From Shewanella electrica (GTDB lineage: Bacteria > Pseudomonadota > Gammaproteobacteria > Enterobacterales > Shewanellaceae), in assembly GCF_022321485.1 (NCBI RefSeq), contig NZ_JAKOGG010000004.1, positions 114,156-178,155 of the forward strand: DNA of 64,000 nucleotides. The letters are read 5' to 3'. The translations under genes were made by a program, and so were the position numbers. Positions 15,785 to 26,294 of this stretch are shown here, piece after piece. The notes under the pieces were generated by a model. It made no database searches and was not told where the DNA came from. It worked only from the letters and a program-made list of their open reading frames with translations. Each line of letters starts with the position of its first letter. The first letter of the stretch is position 1.

Positions 15785-17926
15785 ATGGATCTGGACAAGC
15801 TGCTCTACCTGCAAGGTGTTGGCAACGGTTTTACGGACTGTAATGGCGTCTATCACGAGACGCCCACGTCTGAGCGTGAATATTTGCTTAGAACGATGTG
15901 TTATGAGCAACTGGCTCAAGTGAGTGCAGCTGATTACCCGCAATGGGTTGCTTCCAGAATTGACGAATTGGATGCCCAACCGTGGACCAAGTTACTGCGT
16001 CCATTACAGTGGGCAGATGTTGAACATCCCGTGGTTACCTTTCAAGTTCCTGCCCAGTTTTCAGGTAAGTTAACCTTAACGTTGAGCGCCGAGCAGCAAG
16101 CGCCCATCGTGCTGACTTTTGATGTACAAGCCGCGCATGTGAGCGGTGATTACTTCACCCGAGGTCAAAGTTATTTAGAAAGAAAACTCTCGTTAGCGCC
16201 CTTGTTGGCTGCTATCGATGAGGCGTCACCGAGCATGGGCTACCATCAACTGAATTTGGCCTACGCCGATGATGCATCCTCTGCCGAACAAGGTGTGCTG
16301 TTGCTTGCTCCCGCTCAAGTTTATGGCGCTGATTTGGCCCGTATCGCGCCGCAAAAACGTCCGTGGGGCGTGAGCTTACAAGTCTTTTCTTTATGGAATG
16401 CAGCGGCTAATGATGCAATACCAACGGCTTTTGGCGATTTTGCCGCATTAGCCGATACCATCAAGATCTTGGCTGCTCAAGGCGCAGATTTCTTGCTGCT
16501 TAATCCATTGCACGCATTGCCGCTTCATGAACCGGAAGCGGCCAGTCCATACAGTCCCTATGACCGCCGCCGATTACATTGTTTGTACATTAGCCCCAGT
16601 TTGTCGGCCGAAGGGCAAAACCCGCTGTGGCACGAGTTGCTACCGAAGCGGATGCCCAAAGCGGATAAAGGTGATTGGTGGGTTGATTACACGCAAGCAG
16701 CGCACTACAAAGCTGCCGAGTTAAAGGCGATGTTTAAGGTGTTTGATAGCTATCCAGCGGATCATCCTCGTCGCCTCGCTTTTACCGAATTTTTGGATGT
16801 TGAAGGGGCGGCGCTGCAACACTATGCGATACAGCAAGCGGCGGAAGCTAAAACCCCATGGCTAAAAAATAGCGAATTTTACTGTTACCTGCAGTTTGTC
16901 GCCGAAGAGCAACTGGCGCAGTGTCAGCAGTTAGCGAGTGACAGCGGTATGGCGATTGGCTTAATCCGCGATCTTGCGGTCGGGGCGGTGGGCAGTGGCG
17001 TAGAAGTGTCACAAGAGACAGAACAGTTTTGCACTCGAGCCAGCATCGGTGCGCCACCCGATCCGTTTGCACCGCAAGGGCAAAACTGGGGGCTGACGCC
17101 ATTAGATCCTATCGGTTTGAAACAGCATAACTTCCAACATTTTATTGAGATGCTGCGCTGTAATATGCGCCATTGTGGTGCATTGCGTATCGACCATTTT
17201 ATGGGGCTATTTCGTTTGTGGTGGTGGCCGATTGCTGAATCTGGTCAGCCGCAACCCGCTGGCGCCTATATCTATTATCCATTTGAATTGATGATGGCGA
17301 TTTTGCGACTCGAGAGCCACCGTGCCGCCTGTATGGTGATCGGTGAAGATCTCGGTATTGTACCGCCAGAAATCAAAGCGCCTATGACCGATGCGGGCAT
17401 CTATTCCAACGAGTTATTCTACTTTTGCAGCGATGGTTATCGTTATCCGCAATACGCCGGTTTTAAAGCGCCCCACGACTATAAGTCACACGCTTTAATG
17501 ATGCTGGCAAACCACGATGTACCAACCATGGCGGCTTGGTGGCAGGGGCAAGATCTGCTCAAGCGCCATGAGCTAAACCTATTAAGCCAACAAGAGTTAC
17601 AGCAAGCGCAAATCGAGCGCGAACAACAACGGCAAGGCGTATTGCACTGGCTCAAAGATATGGCGGGATGGGCGGAGTCTGACACCACGCTGGACGCTAT
17701 TTTGCCCGCTTGGGCTAAAACCGTTGCCTCCGGTAATTCGCAGCTTTATAGCATTGCGCTAGCTGATTTATTGGCTGAGGTCGACGCGATTAATATCCCA
17801 GGTACCAGCAGTGAATATCCCAATTGGCGACGGCGTTATTCCGTCCCCGTTTCCCAATTTGCGGCCAAGAATTTATTCGTAGACGTGCTGACCGCGGTGA
17901 GGTCAGTGCGTAACACTCATAATTAA
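15785..17926 (+). CDS. malQ: 4-alpha-glucanotransferase (amylomaltase)
   Basis: MalQ transfers maltosyl and longer units between alpha-1,4-glucans and releases glucose. Here it recycles the short maltodextrins left by GlgP and GlgX. The 713-residue GH77 enzyme has nucleophile Asp470 (RIDHFMG), acid/base Glu521 (GEDLG) and transition-state Asp578 (NHDVPT). The PPDPFAPQGQNWG substrate loop is at 424-436. The first ~180 residues form the extra N-terminal domains of long proteobacterial MalQ. The ATG at 15785 has GGAG 9 bases upstream. It is first in a cluster of seven same-strand genes, and glgB starts 26 bases after its stop. Confidence 0.96.
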   Translation: MDLDKLLYLQGVGNGFTDCNGVYHETPTSEREYLLRTMCYEQLAQVSAADYPQWVASRIDELDAQPWTKLLRPLQWADVEHPVVTFQVPAQFSGKLTLTLSAEQQAPIVLTFDVQAAHVSGDYFTRGQSYLERKLSLAPLLAAIDEASPSMGYHQLNLAYADDASSAEQGVLLLAPAQVYGADLARIAPQKRPWGVSLQVFSLWNAAANDAIPTAFGDFAALADTIKILAAQGADFLLLNPLHALPLHEPEAASPYSPYDRRRLHCLYISPSLSAEGQNPLWHELLPKRMPKADKGDWWVDYTQAAHYKAAELKAMFKVFDSYPADHPRRLAFTEFLDVEGAALQHYAIQQAAEAKTPWLKNSEFYCYLQFVAEEQLAQCQQLASDSGMAIGLIRDLAVGAVGSGVEVSQETEQFCTRASIGAPPDPFAPQGQNWGLTPLDPIGLKQHNFQHFIEMLRCNMRHCGALRIDHFMGLFRLWWWPIAESGQPQPAGAYIYYPFELMMAILRLESHRAACMVIGEDLGIVPPEIKAPMTDAGIYSNELFYFCSDGYRYPQYAGFKAPHDYKSHALMMLANHDVPTMAAWWQGQDLLKRHELNLLSQQELQQAQIEREQQRQGVLHWLKDMAGWAESDTTLDAILPAWAKTVASGNSQLYSIALADLLAEVDAINIPGTSSEYPNWRRRYSVPVSQFAAKNLFVDVLTAVRSVRNTHN

Positions 17927-17952
17927 TGACGTTTTGACAGGAGGAGCAGGAG

Positions 17953-20226
17953 ATGAAGCAGGAGATGTCTGAACCAGTTACCGAAAACGCTGTGTCTGGC
18001 GAGTCCATCGGCAACACTCCAAACGATGTCTGTCCGGAATATGGTTGTGCTCGGGCGTTAGCGGAAGGCCGTCACGGAGATCCGTTCAGTTGGCTAGGTA
18101 TGCACGTTGTTGGTAGTGAAAAGCCAACTCTGGTGGTGCGGGCGGTATTACCCGGCGCCACCAAGGTGGATGTATTAGATAAGAAGACGGGCAAAAAAGT
18201 GGCCTCTCTAGCGGCGGTATCTGGCGCTGAGCCGCTATTTGTCGGCAAAATGCCGCGGCGCGTGAAGCCGTTTCCCTATCTGCTGCAAGTGAGCTATCCC
18301 GCAGCGGAGCATACTGTCAGCGACCCTTACGCATTCTCATCTTTACTCAATGACGATGATACCTATCTGTTTAATGAGGGGCGCCAACAACAAGCGTGGC
18401 ACTTTCTTGGTGCTAACTGGCATGAGGTGGATGGTGAACTTGGCATCCAATTTTGTGTTTGGGCGCCCAATGCGCAATCGGTATCGGTGGTGGCGGATTT
18501 TAACTGCTGGGACAAACGCCGCCATAGTATGCGCAAACATCCCGCTTCGGGGATTTGGGAGATTTTTATCCCCGGCTTAGTCGGGCTTGAACACTACAAA
18601 TTTGCCATTCAAACCGCCGGTGGCGGTTGGCATGAAAAAGCCGACCCCTATGCGCGCAGCATGGAGCCACCACCATATAACGCCTCCATTGTACCGCCAC
18701 GTGAGCAATGGCAGTGGCACGACAGCCAATGGATGAAACGTCGCGCCAAAACCGCATGGCACCAAGCACCGGTGAGTATCTATGAGGTGCATCTTGGTTC
18801 GTGGCGGCGTAAAGGTGATGACGGCCGCGACTATATCAGCTATCAAGATGCGGTGAGCCACCTCATTCCTTATGTTAAGGAGTTGGGCTTTACCCATGTC
18901 GAATTTATGCCGCTGAGCGAGTTTCCATTTGATGGCTCTTGGGGTTATCAACCAGTGGGTATGTATGCGCCAACTTACCGTTTTGGTGATGCAGCTGGGC
19001 TGAAGATGATGATCGATGCCTTTCACCAAGAGGGCATTGGCGTGCTGCTTGATTGGGTGCCAGCGCACTTTCCTAAAGATCCGCACGGCTTGGGCAATTT
19101 TGATGGCACCTGCCTGTATGAGCACCAAGACCCGCAACGCGGTAGCCATCCCGACTGGGATACGCTGATTTACAACTACGGCCGTAAAGAGGTGCAAAGC
19201 TTCCTGTTGAGTAATGCCTGTTACTGGTTACAGGAGTTCCATATCGATGGCCTGCGGCTTGATGCGGTGTCATCTATGTTGTATCTCGATTACAGCCGTA
19301 AAGCGGGTGAGTGGTCGCCTAACAAGTTTGGTGGCCGCGAAAACTTAGAAGCTATTGAACTACTGCAAGAACTGAATACGCGCCTGTATGCCAGTTATCC
19401 CGGCATCATGATGATTGCTGAAGAGTCGACCGCGTGGGGCGGTGTCAGCCGTGCCGTCAGTGCTGGTGGTCTGGGCTTCGGTTTCAAATGGAATATGGGC
19501 TGGATGCACGACACCTTGTGTTATCTCGGCCGCGATCCGGTGCACCGGAGCTTTCATCATCACGAGATGACCTTCTCGATGGTGTATGCCTACACCGAGC
19601 AGTTCATTCTATCGCTGAGCCACGATGAAGTGGTGCATGGCAAACGGGCGCTGCTGGAAAAAATCCCCGGTGACGACTGGCAAAAGTTTGCCACCTTGCG
19701 CGCTTATTACGGTTTTATGTGGGCACATCCCGGCAAGAAACTGCTGTTTATGGGCAATGAATTTGCCCAGCGACGCGAGTGGCAGCATGACTACAGCTTA
19801 GATTGGCATCTGCTGCAATACGCTCCACACCAACAGATGAAACAGTGGGTGGCGGATCTCAACCATGCTTACACTGAATTACCACCGTTGTGGCAATGCG
19901 ATATGGAAGGCAGTGGTTTTGCTTGGCTCGATTGTACTGACGTTGGTAATAGTGTGCTGGCCTTCTGTCGCTTTGATGCCAAAGGTCGCCCTGTAGTGGT
20001 GGTGTGTAACTTCACCCCAACGGTACGCGAAGGTTATCGCATCGGCTTGCCGCAAGGCGGGCATTATCGTGAACGGCTCAACAGTGATAGCCACTTTTAT
20101 GGTGGTGCCGATGTCGGTAATAGCGGCACTATCGTCAGTGAATATCAGCCATGGCAGGGCATGAAACATTCTGCCGTGATCACCTTGCCGCCGTTAGCGA
20201 CCTTGTACTTCACATTGGAGAACTAA
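17953..20226 (+). CDS. glgB: 1,4-alpha-glucan branching enzyme
   Basis: GlgB cuts alpha-1,4 chains and rejoins them as alpha-1,6 branches in glycogen. The 757-residue protein has an N-terminal CBM48 pair (about 35-250) and a GH13 barrel with nucleophile Asp437 (GLRLDAVSS), acid/base Glu490 (IAEES) and the SHDEVVHGK segment with the stabilising Asp. The extra ~20 N-terminal residues before [10 protein letters not shown] look disordered. AGGAGG lies about 9 bases before the ATG at 17953. glgX starts 2 bases after the stop, so the two are almost certainly translated from one message. Confidence 0.97.
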   Translation: MKQEMSEPVTENAVSGESIGNTPNDVCPEYGCARALAEGRHGDPFSWLGMHVVGSEKPTLVVRAVLPGATKVDVLDKKTGKKVASLAAVSGAEPLFVGKMPRRVKPFPYLLQVSYPAAEHTVSDPYAFSSLLNDDDTYLFNEGRQQQAWHFLGANWHEVDGELGIQFCVWAPNAQSVSVVADFNCWDKRRHSMRKHPASGIWEIFIPGLVGLEHYKFAIQTAGGGWHEKADPYARSMEPPPYNASIVPPREQWQWHDSQWMKRRAKTAWHQAPVSIYEVHLGSWRRKGDDGRDYISYQDAVSHLIPYVKELGFTHVEFMPLSEFPFDGSWGYQPVGMYAPTYRFGDAAGLKMMIDAFHQEGIGVLLDWVPAHFPKDPHGLGNFDGTCLYEHQDPQRGSHPDWDTLIYNYGRKEVQSFLLSNACYWLQEFHIDGLRLDAVSSMLYLDYSRKAGEWSPNKFGGRENLEAIELLQELNTRLYASYPGIMMIAEESTAWGGVSRAVSAGGLGFGFKWNMGWMHDTLCYLGRDPVHRSFHHHEMTFSMVYAYTEQFILSLSHDEVVHGKRALLEKIPGDDWQKFATLRAYYGFMWAHPGKKLLFMGNEFAQRREWQHDYSLDWHLLQYAPHQQMKQWVADLNHAYTELPPLWQCDMEGSGFAWLDCTDVGNSVLAFCRFDAKGRPVVVVCNFTPTVREGYRIGLPQGGHYRERLNSDSHFYGGADVGNSGTIVSEYQPWQGMKHSAVITLPPLATLYFTLEN

Positions 20227-20228
20227 TC

Positions 20229-22475
20229 ATGTTCATGCGTCCGGGACAACCCTATCCGTTGGGCAGTTCGGTGGTGAAAGATGAACAAGGCCAAGTGTTA
20301 GGGGTAAATTTTGCACTGTTCTCTGCCAATGCCACTGAAGTGGAGTTGTGTTGCTACGAGCAGGATGGCAGCGGCCATTGGCGTGAATTAGGCCGCTTTG
20401 TCTTGCCTGAATATCGGCAACAAATCTGGTGTGGTTTTCTCGCTGGCGCCGAAGCCGGCTTGTGTTATGGCTATCGGGTCAAAGGGCCATATCAACCGCA
20501 CTTGGGGCATCGATTTAATCCCAAAAAATTGCTGATGGATCCGTATGCACGTTGGCTTAAAGGCTCGTTACAACCGGGACCGTGGATGCTCGGCTATGCA
20601 CGCATTGATGAGAACGGCAAGCCACTGGATGTTGAGTGTTTACTGGAATCGCCAGAGTTTGAAAGCGAGTTAGCGCAAACGCAGGGCGTATCGGCGGATG
20701 GCAATATCGGCGACGACACGTTACTCAACTGTGTCGATAACGCTTGGGCGGTGCCGCGTTCGGTGGTGGTGGACGAACAACCATTTAGCGGTAAACGCTT
20801 AGCGCCACAGCCATTAAGTGCTGAGGTGATCCTTGAACTACACGTTAAAGGTTTTACCCAGCAGTTTCCCGATTTAGCCGATGAATTACGTGGCACCTAT
20901 GCTGGGCTAGGTAGCCCACAAGTGATTGAATATCTGCAATCATTGGGCGTTACCAGCGTAGAATTGCTGCCCGTTCATAGTTTTTTTTCTGAACCATTTC
21001 TCGATGACAAGGGCATGAGTAACTACTGGGGCTACAACAGTGTGGCTTTCTTCTGCCCGCATCGCAGTTACTGCGCCACCGACGATGGTATTGCTGAGTT
21101 TCAACAGATGGTGGACAACTTCCACCAAGCGGGCATTCGCGTGCTGTTGGATGTGGTGTACAACCACACCGCCGAAGGCAATCGTCTTGGCCCCTGTTAC
21201 AACTTCCGCGGTATCGATAACCTCAGCTATTACCGGCTGCATCCCAACGATAAACGTTTCTATATCAACGACACCGGCTGCGGCAACTGCCTCGATATCA
21301 GTCATCCGCGAGTGTTGCAGTTAGTGATGGACTCGCTGCGTTATTGGGTGTCGGTGATGGGCGTTGATGGCTTCCGCTTTGATTTGGCTAGTTGTCTTGG
21401 CCGGGAACCCAAAGGGTTTGACGCTGGCGCTGGCTTTTTTGATGCGCTGCTGCAAGACCCGATTTTAAGTGGCGCAGCGATGATTGCCGAGCCTTGGGAT
21501 ATCGGCCCCGGCGGCTATCAGTTAGGGCAGTTTCCGTTGCCATTTTCTGAGTGGAATGACCGCTATCGCGATACGGTGCGCCGTTTCTGGCGCGGCGACC
21601 ATGGCATGTTGCCAGAACTGGCGAAGCGGTTACACGGTTCTGGCGATCTGTTTGAGCATTCCGGTCGTGGTCCATGCAGTTCGGTCAACTTCATCACCAG
21701 CCATGACGGCTTCACCTTGAACGATGTGGTCAGTTATGAGCAGCGTCACAACGAGGCCAACGGTGAAGAAAATCGTGATGGTCACCACGAGAATTTTAGC
21801 GCCAATTATGGCGTGGAAGGTGACACAGACGACCCGGAAATTGTCGCCATTCGTCAGCAGCAACAACGCAACATTATGGCGACGTTATTGCTGTCTCAAG
21901 GCGTGCCGATGTTGCTCGCCGGTGATGAGCAAGGCAACAGTCAGCGCGGTAACAACAACGCTTATTGCCAAGACAGCGACATCGGCTGGCTAGATTGGCG
22001 CCAAGATGACGCGGCGCAGAATATGCGCAGTTTTTGCCAGCGTTTGATCAGCCTGCGACGTCAGTCGGCGGTGTTTCAAACCCGCGAGTTTATTCACTCT
22101 GCTAACCCCAAAGATGAGCATGCCTTGGGCTGGTATGACCGCCATGGCGATGAAATGACGTGGAAACATTGGGCCGAAGGTAACTGCCGTAGCCTACAGT
22201 TATTAATGAAAACCACTGAGCCAGATGGTCATGTGGAGATGTTGCTCATCATGATGCACGCCAGCGAAGAGGAGAGTGAGTTCGTTATTCCACAGATTGT
22301 CGAGGGTTGCCGTTGGCAGGCACTGCTAACCACCAGTTCGGCAATTGGATTACCCGATGACATTGAAAGCTGCTTTGATGCAGGCACAACGTTGTCGGTA
22401 TCAGCAAGATCGTTAACTTTATTCGGGGCGGTAATGCCCGGAAAACAGGGATATGGAAGAAGGAGTAATGCATGA
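20229..22475 (+). CDS. glgX: Glycogen debranching enzyme
   Basis: GlgX hydrolyses alpha-1,6 linkages of the short stubs left by glycogen phosphorylase. The 748-residue GH13 protein has an N-terminal CBM48-type domain (about 10-130) followed by the barrel with DVVYNHTAEG, nucleophile Asp385 (GFRFDLAS), acid/base Glu421 (IAEPWD) and TSHDGFT. ATG at 20229 is chosen because GGAG in the end of glgB lies 9 bases upstream; a longer in-frame reading back to 20151 would overlap glgB. Its stop overlaps the glgP start in an ATGA junction, indicating translational coupling. Confidence 0.95.
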   Translation: MFMRPGQPYPLGSSVVKDEQGQVLGVNFALFSANATEVELCCYEQDGSGHWRELGRFVLPEYRQQIWCGFLAGAEAGLCYGYRVKGPYQPHLGHRFNPKKLLMDPYARWLKGSLQPGPWMLGYARIDENGKPLDVECLLESPEFESELAQTQGVSADGNIGDDTLLNCVDNAWAVPRSVVVDEQPFSGKRLAPQPLSAEVILELHVKGFTQQFPDLADELRGTYAGLGSPQVIEYLQSLGVTSVELLPVHSFFSEPFLDDKGMSNYWGYNSVAFFCPHRSYCATDDGIAEFQQMVDNFHQAGIRVLLDVVYNHTAEGNRLGPCYNFRGIDNLSYYRLHPNDKRFYINDTGCGNCLDISHPRVLQLVMDSLRYWVSVMGVDGFRFDLASCLGREPKGFDAGAGFFDALLQDPILSGAAMIAEPWDIGPGGYQLGQFPLPFSEWNDRYRDTVRRFWRGDHGMLPELAKRLHGSGDLFEHSGRGPCSSVNFITSHDGFTLNDVVSYEQRHNEANGEENRDGHHENFSANYGVEGDTDDPEIVAIRQQQQRNIMATLLLSQGVPMLLAGDEQGNSQRGNNNAYCQDSDIGWLDWRQDDAAQNMRSFCQRLISLRRQSAVFQTREFIHSANPKDEHALGWYDRHGDEMTWKHWAEGNCRSLQLLMKTTEPDGHVEMLLIMMHASEEESEFVIPQIVEGCRWQALLTTSSAIGLPDDIESCFDAGTTLSVSARSLTLFGAVMPGKQGYGRRSNA

Positions 22476-24988
22476 CTGAAGCGTCAAAGAAAGCCCCGGC
22501 CAAACGTCCGGCCAAGCGCGCCACACCTGCAAAAACGACTGCTGCCAAAGGAGAAACACCGGTTGTTAGCTCGGGCTGCGAGCCTTGCGACTCATTGAAA
22601 GACGCCTTTGAACGTCAGTTGAGATACGACTTAACGCGGGATGACCAATCGGAATCAGGGATGTTTCACGCCTTGGCAATCGCCGTTAAGGAGCAGTTGC
22701 TCGATAACTGGCGCGATACTCGCAAAGCCGATATTGAACAGCAGAAAAAACACGTGTCCTATCTGTCATTGGAGTTTTTGATGGGGCGCGCATTGGGCAA
22801 TGCGTTACTCAATATGGATATGACCGATGAATGTCGCACCGTGTTAAACAACTATGCGGTGTCACTCGAAGCACTGGAGCAGCAAGAGCACGATGCTGGC
22901 CTCGGTAACGGTGGTTTGGGGCGTCTAGCGGCGTGTTTCTTGGATAGCTGCGCGACGTTAGATCTGGCGGTCACCGGTTACGGTATCCGCTACGAATACG
23001 GCATGTTCCTGCAAAAAATTGTTGATGGTTATCAGGTGGAGCAGCCGGACCGCTGGCTACGTGATGGCAACCCGTGGGAAGTACGTGTACCGCAGCACAA
23101 TGTCACGGTGAAGTTTTTTGGTCATACCCACAGCTATGTAGATGCCACAGGCCGCCGTCACATGTTGTGGAGTGATACCCAAGACGTCGCCGCCGTTGCC
23201 TACGATATGCCGGTACCGGGTTATCGCAATGGTCGCGTCAACACGCTGCGATTGTGGAAAGCAGAAGCGACCAACGAGTTTGATTTGGCCGAGTTTAACC
23301 AAGGTGATTACACCGAAGCGGTGGCGGCGAAAAACTTGGCTGAACAGATCACTATGGTGCTCTATCCCAACGACAGCAGTGAAAACGGCAAAGAGCTGCG
23401 TCTCAGACAGCAGTACTTCTTGTCATCCGCCAGTCTGCAAGATTTGCTGCGTAACTGGGTACTCAATCATGGCATGGATTTCAGCAAGTTCGCCGAGCTG
23501 AATGCGATTCAATTGAATGACACACATCCCGCCATTGCCGTACCTGAGTTGATGCGTTTGCTGGTGGATGTCTATGAAATGGATTGGGAGCCATCTTGGG
23601 CGATTGTTAGCAAATGTATGGCTTATACCAACCACACACTGTTGCCCGAAGCGCTGGAGCGTTGGCCGGTCCGCATGTTCAAACACATGTTGCCGCGCAT
23701 CATGGAGATCATCTACGAAATCAACGCGCGTTACCTCGATGAAGTGGCGCATCGCTGGCCGGGAAATACCAGCAAACTGCGCGATATGTCGATCATCGAA
23801 GAGGGGCCAGATCCGCACGTGCGTATGGCTTACTTGGCGATTGTGGCCTCGTTCTCGGTCAATGGCGTCGCGGCGCTGCACACTGAGTTGCTGATGAGTG
23901 GCTTGTTCCGTGACTTCTACGAATTGTGGCCGCATAAATTCAATAACCGCACCAATGGTGTCACACCTCGACGTTGGCTGGCCTACTGCAACCCCAAACT
24001 GTCGGCGCTGATTTCTAGCAAATTAGGCGACGGCTGGGTGACCGACTTAACCAAGCTCGAAGGGCTGAAAAAGCTGGCAGATAACAAGACCTTTGCCGAT
24101 GCTTGGTATCAAGTGAAGCAAGAGAATAAAGCCGCGTTGGCTGAATTGGTGGCGCAGCGCTGCCATGTGCAGTTTGATACCTCAATGCTGTTTGATGTGC
24201 AGGTGAAACGTATTCATGAATACAAACGCCAACTGCTCAACGTATTGCATGTGATTCATCTGTATCAGCGCATCATCAATGGCGACACCCAAGGCATGCA
24301 ACCGCGGTGTGTGTTGATTGGTGGTAAAGCCGCGCCGGGGTATGCCATTGCCAAGTTGATCATTAAGTTAGCTAACAACGTGGCCCATATGATCAACTGC
24401 GATCCTAAGGTGAATAAATGGCTGCGCTTTGCATTCCTGCCGGATTACAACGTATCGGCGATGGAAGTTATCTGCCCGGGGACGGATCTATCTGAGCAGA
24501 TTTCTACCGCAGGTAAGGAAGCCTCTGGCACCGGTAACATGAAGTTTATGATGAATGGCGCAATGACGATTGGCACCTTAGACGGCGCCAATATTGAGAT
24601 GCTAGAGCAGGTGGGCGATGAAAACTTCTTTCTGTTTGGGCTGAACGCTAAACAGGTGGATGAACTGCGTCGCCATTACCGCCCATGGGAATATATCGCA
24701 GCCTCTGAGGCGTTATCTGGCGTGATGTCACTACTGAAAAGTGGTCATTTCAATCTGCAGGAACCCGGTATTTTTGATCCGTTGATGATGGCGATTGAGT
24801 CTCCTACCGATCCGTGGATGTTAGCCGCGGACTTTGAAGCGTTCAGAATTGCGCAACTTGATGCGGCTAACGCCTATCAAGATCGCCAACGCTGGACTGC
24901 CATGAGTATTCGCAATACTGCCGCAAGTGGACGATTCTCAAGCGATTTCACCATCGCTGGATATAGGGACAATATCTGGAACGCCTAG
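22472..24988 (+). CDS. glgP: Glycogen/starch/alpha-glucan phosphorylase
   Basis: GlgP releases glucose-1-phosphate from non-reducing ends of glycogen. The 838-residue GT35 enzyme binds pyridoxal phosphate at Lys691 ([11 protein letters not shown]) and has the usual [13 protein letters not shown] and [12 protein letters not shown] segments. The N-terminus carries an extra ~35 residues made almost only of Lys, Ala, Pro, Arg and Thr (residues 3-30), resembling histone-H1-like tails. That tail is not part of the catalytic fold. GAAGGAG precedes the start, which overlaps the glgX stop by four bases. The glgC start lies 37 bases downstream of the stop. Confidence 0.96.
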   Translation: MTEASKKAPAKRPAKRATPAKTTAAKGETPVVSSGCEPCDSLKDAFERQLRYDLTRDDQSESGMFHALAIAVKEQLLDNWRDTRKADIEQQKKHVSYLSLEFLMGRALGNALLNMDMTDECRTVLNNYAVSLEALEQQEHDAGLGNGGLGRLAACFLDSCATLDLAVTGYGIRYEYGMFLQKIVDGYQVEQPDRWLRDGNPWEVRVPQHNVTVKFFGHTHSYVDATGRRHMLWSDTQDVAAVAYDMPVPGYRNGRVNTLRLWKAEATNEFDLAEFNQGDYTEAVAAKNLAEQITMVLYPNDSSENGKELRLRQQYFLSSASLQDLLRNWVLNHGMDFSKFAELNAIQLNDTHPAIAVPELMRLLVDVYEMDWEPSWAIVSKCMAYTNHTLLPEALERWPVRMFKHMLPRIMEIIYEINARYLDEVAHRWPGNTSKLRDMSIIEEGPDPHVRMAYLAIVASFSVNGVAALHTELLMSGLFRDFYELWPHKFNNRTNGVTPRRWLAYCNPKLSALISSKLGDGWVTDLTKLEGLKKLADNKTFADAWYQVKQENKAALAELVAQRCHVQFDTSMLFDVQVKRIHEYKRQLLNVLHVIHLYQRIINGDTQGMQPRCVLIGGKAAPGYAIAKLIIKLANNVAHMINCDPKVNKWLRFAFLPDYNVSAMEVICPGTDLSEQISTAGKEASGTGNMKFMMNGAMTIGTLDGANIEMLEQVGDENFFLFGLNAKQVDELRRHYRPWEYIAASEALSGVMSLLKSGHFNLQEPGIFDPLMMAIESPTDPWMLAADFEAFRIAQLDAANAYQDRQRWTAMSIRNTAASGRFSSDFTIAGYRDNIWNA

Positions 24989-25025
24989 TGGGCGTTCCGT
25001 CAAATTTTTGGGGAGACCGAGCTAT

Positions 25026-26294
25026 ATGCCAAATTCCAGTCCGCGTTATATTAGTAATTTAACTCGCGATACTTATGCGTTGATTCTCGCAGGCGGCCGG
25101 GGGAGCCGTCTGCATGAATTAACCGACTGGCGTGCGAAACCCGCGTTATATTTTGGTGGCAAATTCCGCATTATCGATTTTCCACTGTCAAACTGCATCA
25201 ACTCAGGTATTCGCCGAGTTGGAGTGGTGACGCAGTATAAGTCCCACTCACTTATCCGCCACATCATGCGTGGTTGGGGGCATTTCAAGAAAGAGTTAGG
25301 CGAGTCGGTTGAGGTGCTGCCAGCATCGCAGCGTTTCTCCGACAACTGGTATCAAGGCACTGCCGATGCCGTATTTCAAAACATCGATATTATTCGCCAT
25401 GAATTACCACGTTATGTGATGGTGCTGTCGGGCGACCACGTTTATCGCATGGATTACGCTGGCTTGCTGGCGGCACATGCTGAATCTGGTGCCGATATGA
25501 CCTGCTGCTGCATGGAAGTGCCGATTGAAGAAGCGGCTAACTCCTTTGGGGTGATGGAGGTTGACCAGAACAACCGCATTTTAGGCTTTCAAGAAAAACC
25601 CGCCCATCCTAAACCTGTGCCTGATAATCCTGAGTTGTGCCTCGCGTCGATGGGCAACTATGTGTTCAATACCGAGTTTTTGTTCGAGCAGTTGAAGAAA
25701 GACGCCAAAAACGAAGCCTCTCGCCGAGACTTCGGCATGGATATTATTCCGTCGATCATTGAACATCATAATGTGTTTGCTTATCCGTTCCGCAGTGCCT
25801 TCCCCAATGAACCCGCTTATTGGCGCGATGTGGGCACCTTGGATTCGTTCTGGTTAGCCAATATGGAACTACTCTATCCAACGCCAGCGCTGAATCTATA
25901 CGATGCCAAATGGCCTATTTGGACTTATCAAGAGCAGTTGCCACCCGCCAAATTTGTCTTTGACGATGATGGCCGCCGTGGTATGGCGGTGGATTCAGTC
26001 GTTTCCAGCGGCTGTATTATTTCCGGAGCGACCGTGCGTCACTGTGTATTGTTTAACGAAGTGCGCGTGTGCTCTTACTCCATTGTCGAGGATTCCGTTA
26101 TTCTGCCAGACGTGGTGGTGTTGCGTAACTGTCGCATTAAAAAGGCAATTATTGATCGTGGCTGTATTATTCCCGAAGGGATGGAAATCGGTTATAACCA
26201 TGATCATGACCGCGCCAAAGGCTTCAGGGTTTCCAAAGACGGCGTAGTCCTAGTCACACGAGATATGCTTGGTTTGCCGGTAGGATATGAATAA
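25026..26294 (+). CDS. glgC: Glucose-1-phosphate adenylyltransferase
   Basis: GlgC makes ADP-glucose from glucose-1-phosphate and ATP and is the controlled step of glycogen synthesis. The 422-residue protein has the nucleotidyltransferase motif [10 protein letters not shown], the activator-site region [17 protein letters not shown], the DHVYRMDY catalytic Asp segment, and a C-terminal left-handed beta-helix with hexapeptide-like repeats (about 300-400). ATG at 25026 with GGGGAG about 10 bases upstream is chosen over an in-frame reading that overlaps glgP. It ends in TAATG, sharing one base with glgA. Confidence 0.97.
   Translation: MPNSSPRYISNLTRDTYALILAGGRGSRLHELTDWRAKPALYFGGKFRIIDFPLSNCINSGIRRVGVVTQYKSHSLIRHIMRGWGHFKKELGESVEVLPASQRFSDNWYQGTADAVFQNIDIIRHELPRYVMVLSGDHVYRMDYAGLLAAHAESGADMTCCCMEVPIEEAANSFGVMEVDQNNRILGFQEKPAHPKPVPDNPELCLASMGNYVFNTEFLFEQLKKDAKNEASRRDFGMDIIPSIIEHHNVFAYPFRSAFPNEPAYWRDVGTLDSFWLANMELLYPTPALNLYDAKWPIWTYQEQLPPAKFVFDDDGRRGMAVDSVVSSGCIISGATVRHCVLFNEVRVCSYSIVEDSVILPDVVVLRNCRIKKAIIDRGCIIPEGMEIGYNHDHDRAKGFRVSKDGVVLVTRDMLGLPVGYE

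Noticed and set aside
18577-19197. Long antisense ORFs inside glgB, glgX, glgP and other large genes
   Set aside because: They mirror the codon bias of well-identified genes on the plus strand and have no start signals or domains of their own.
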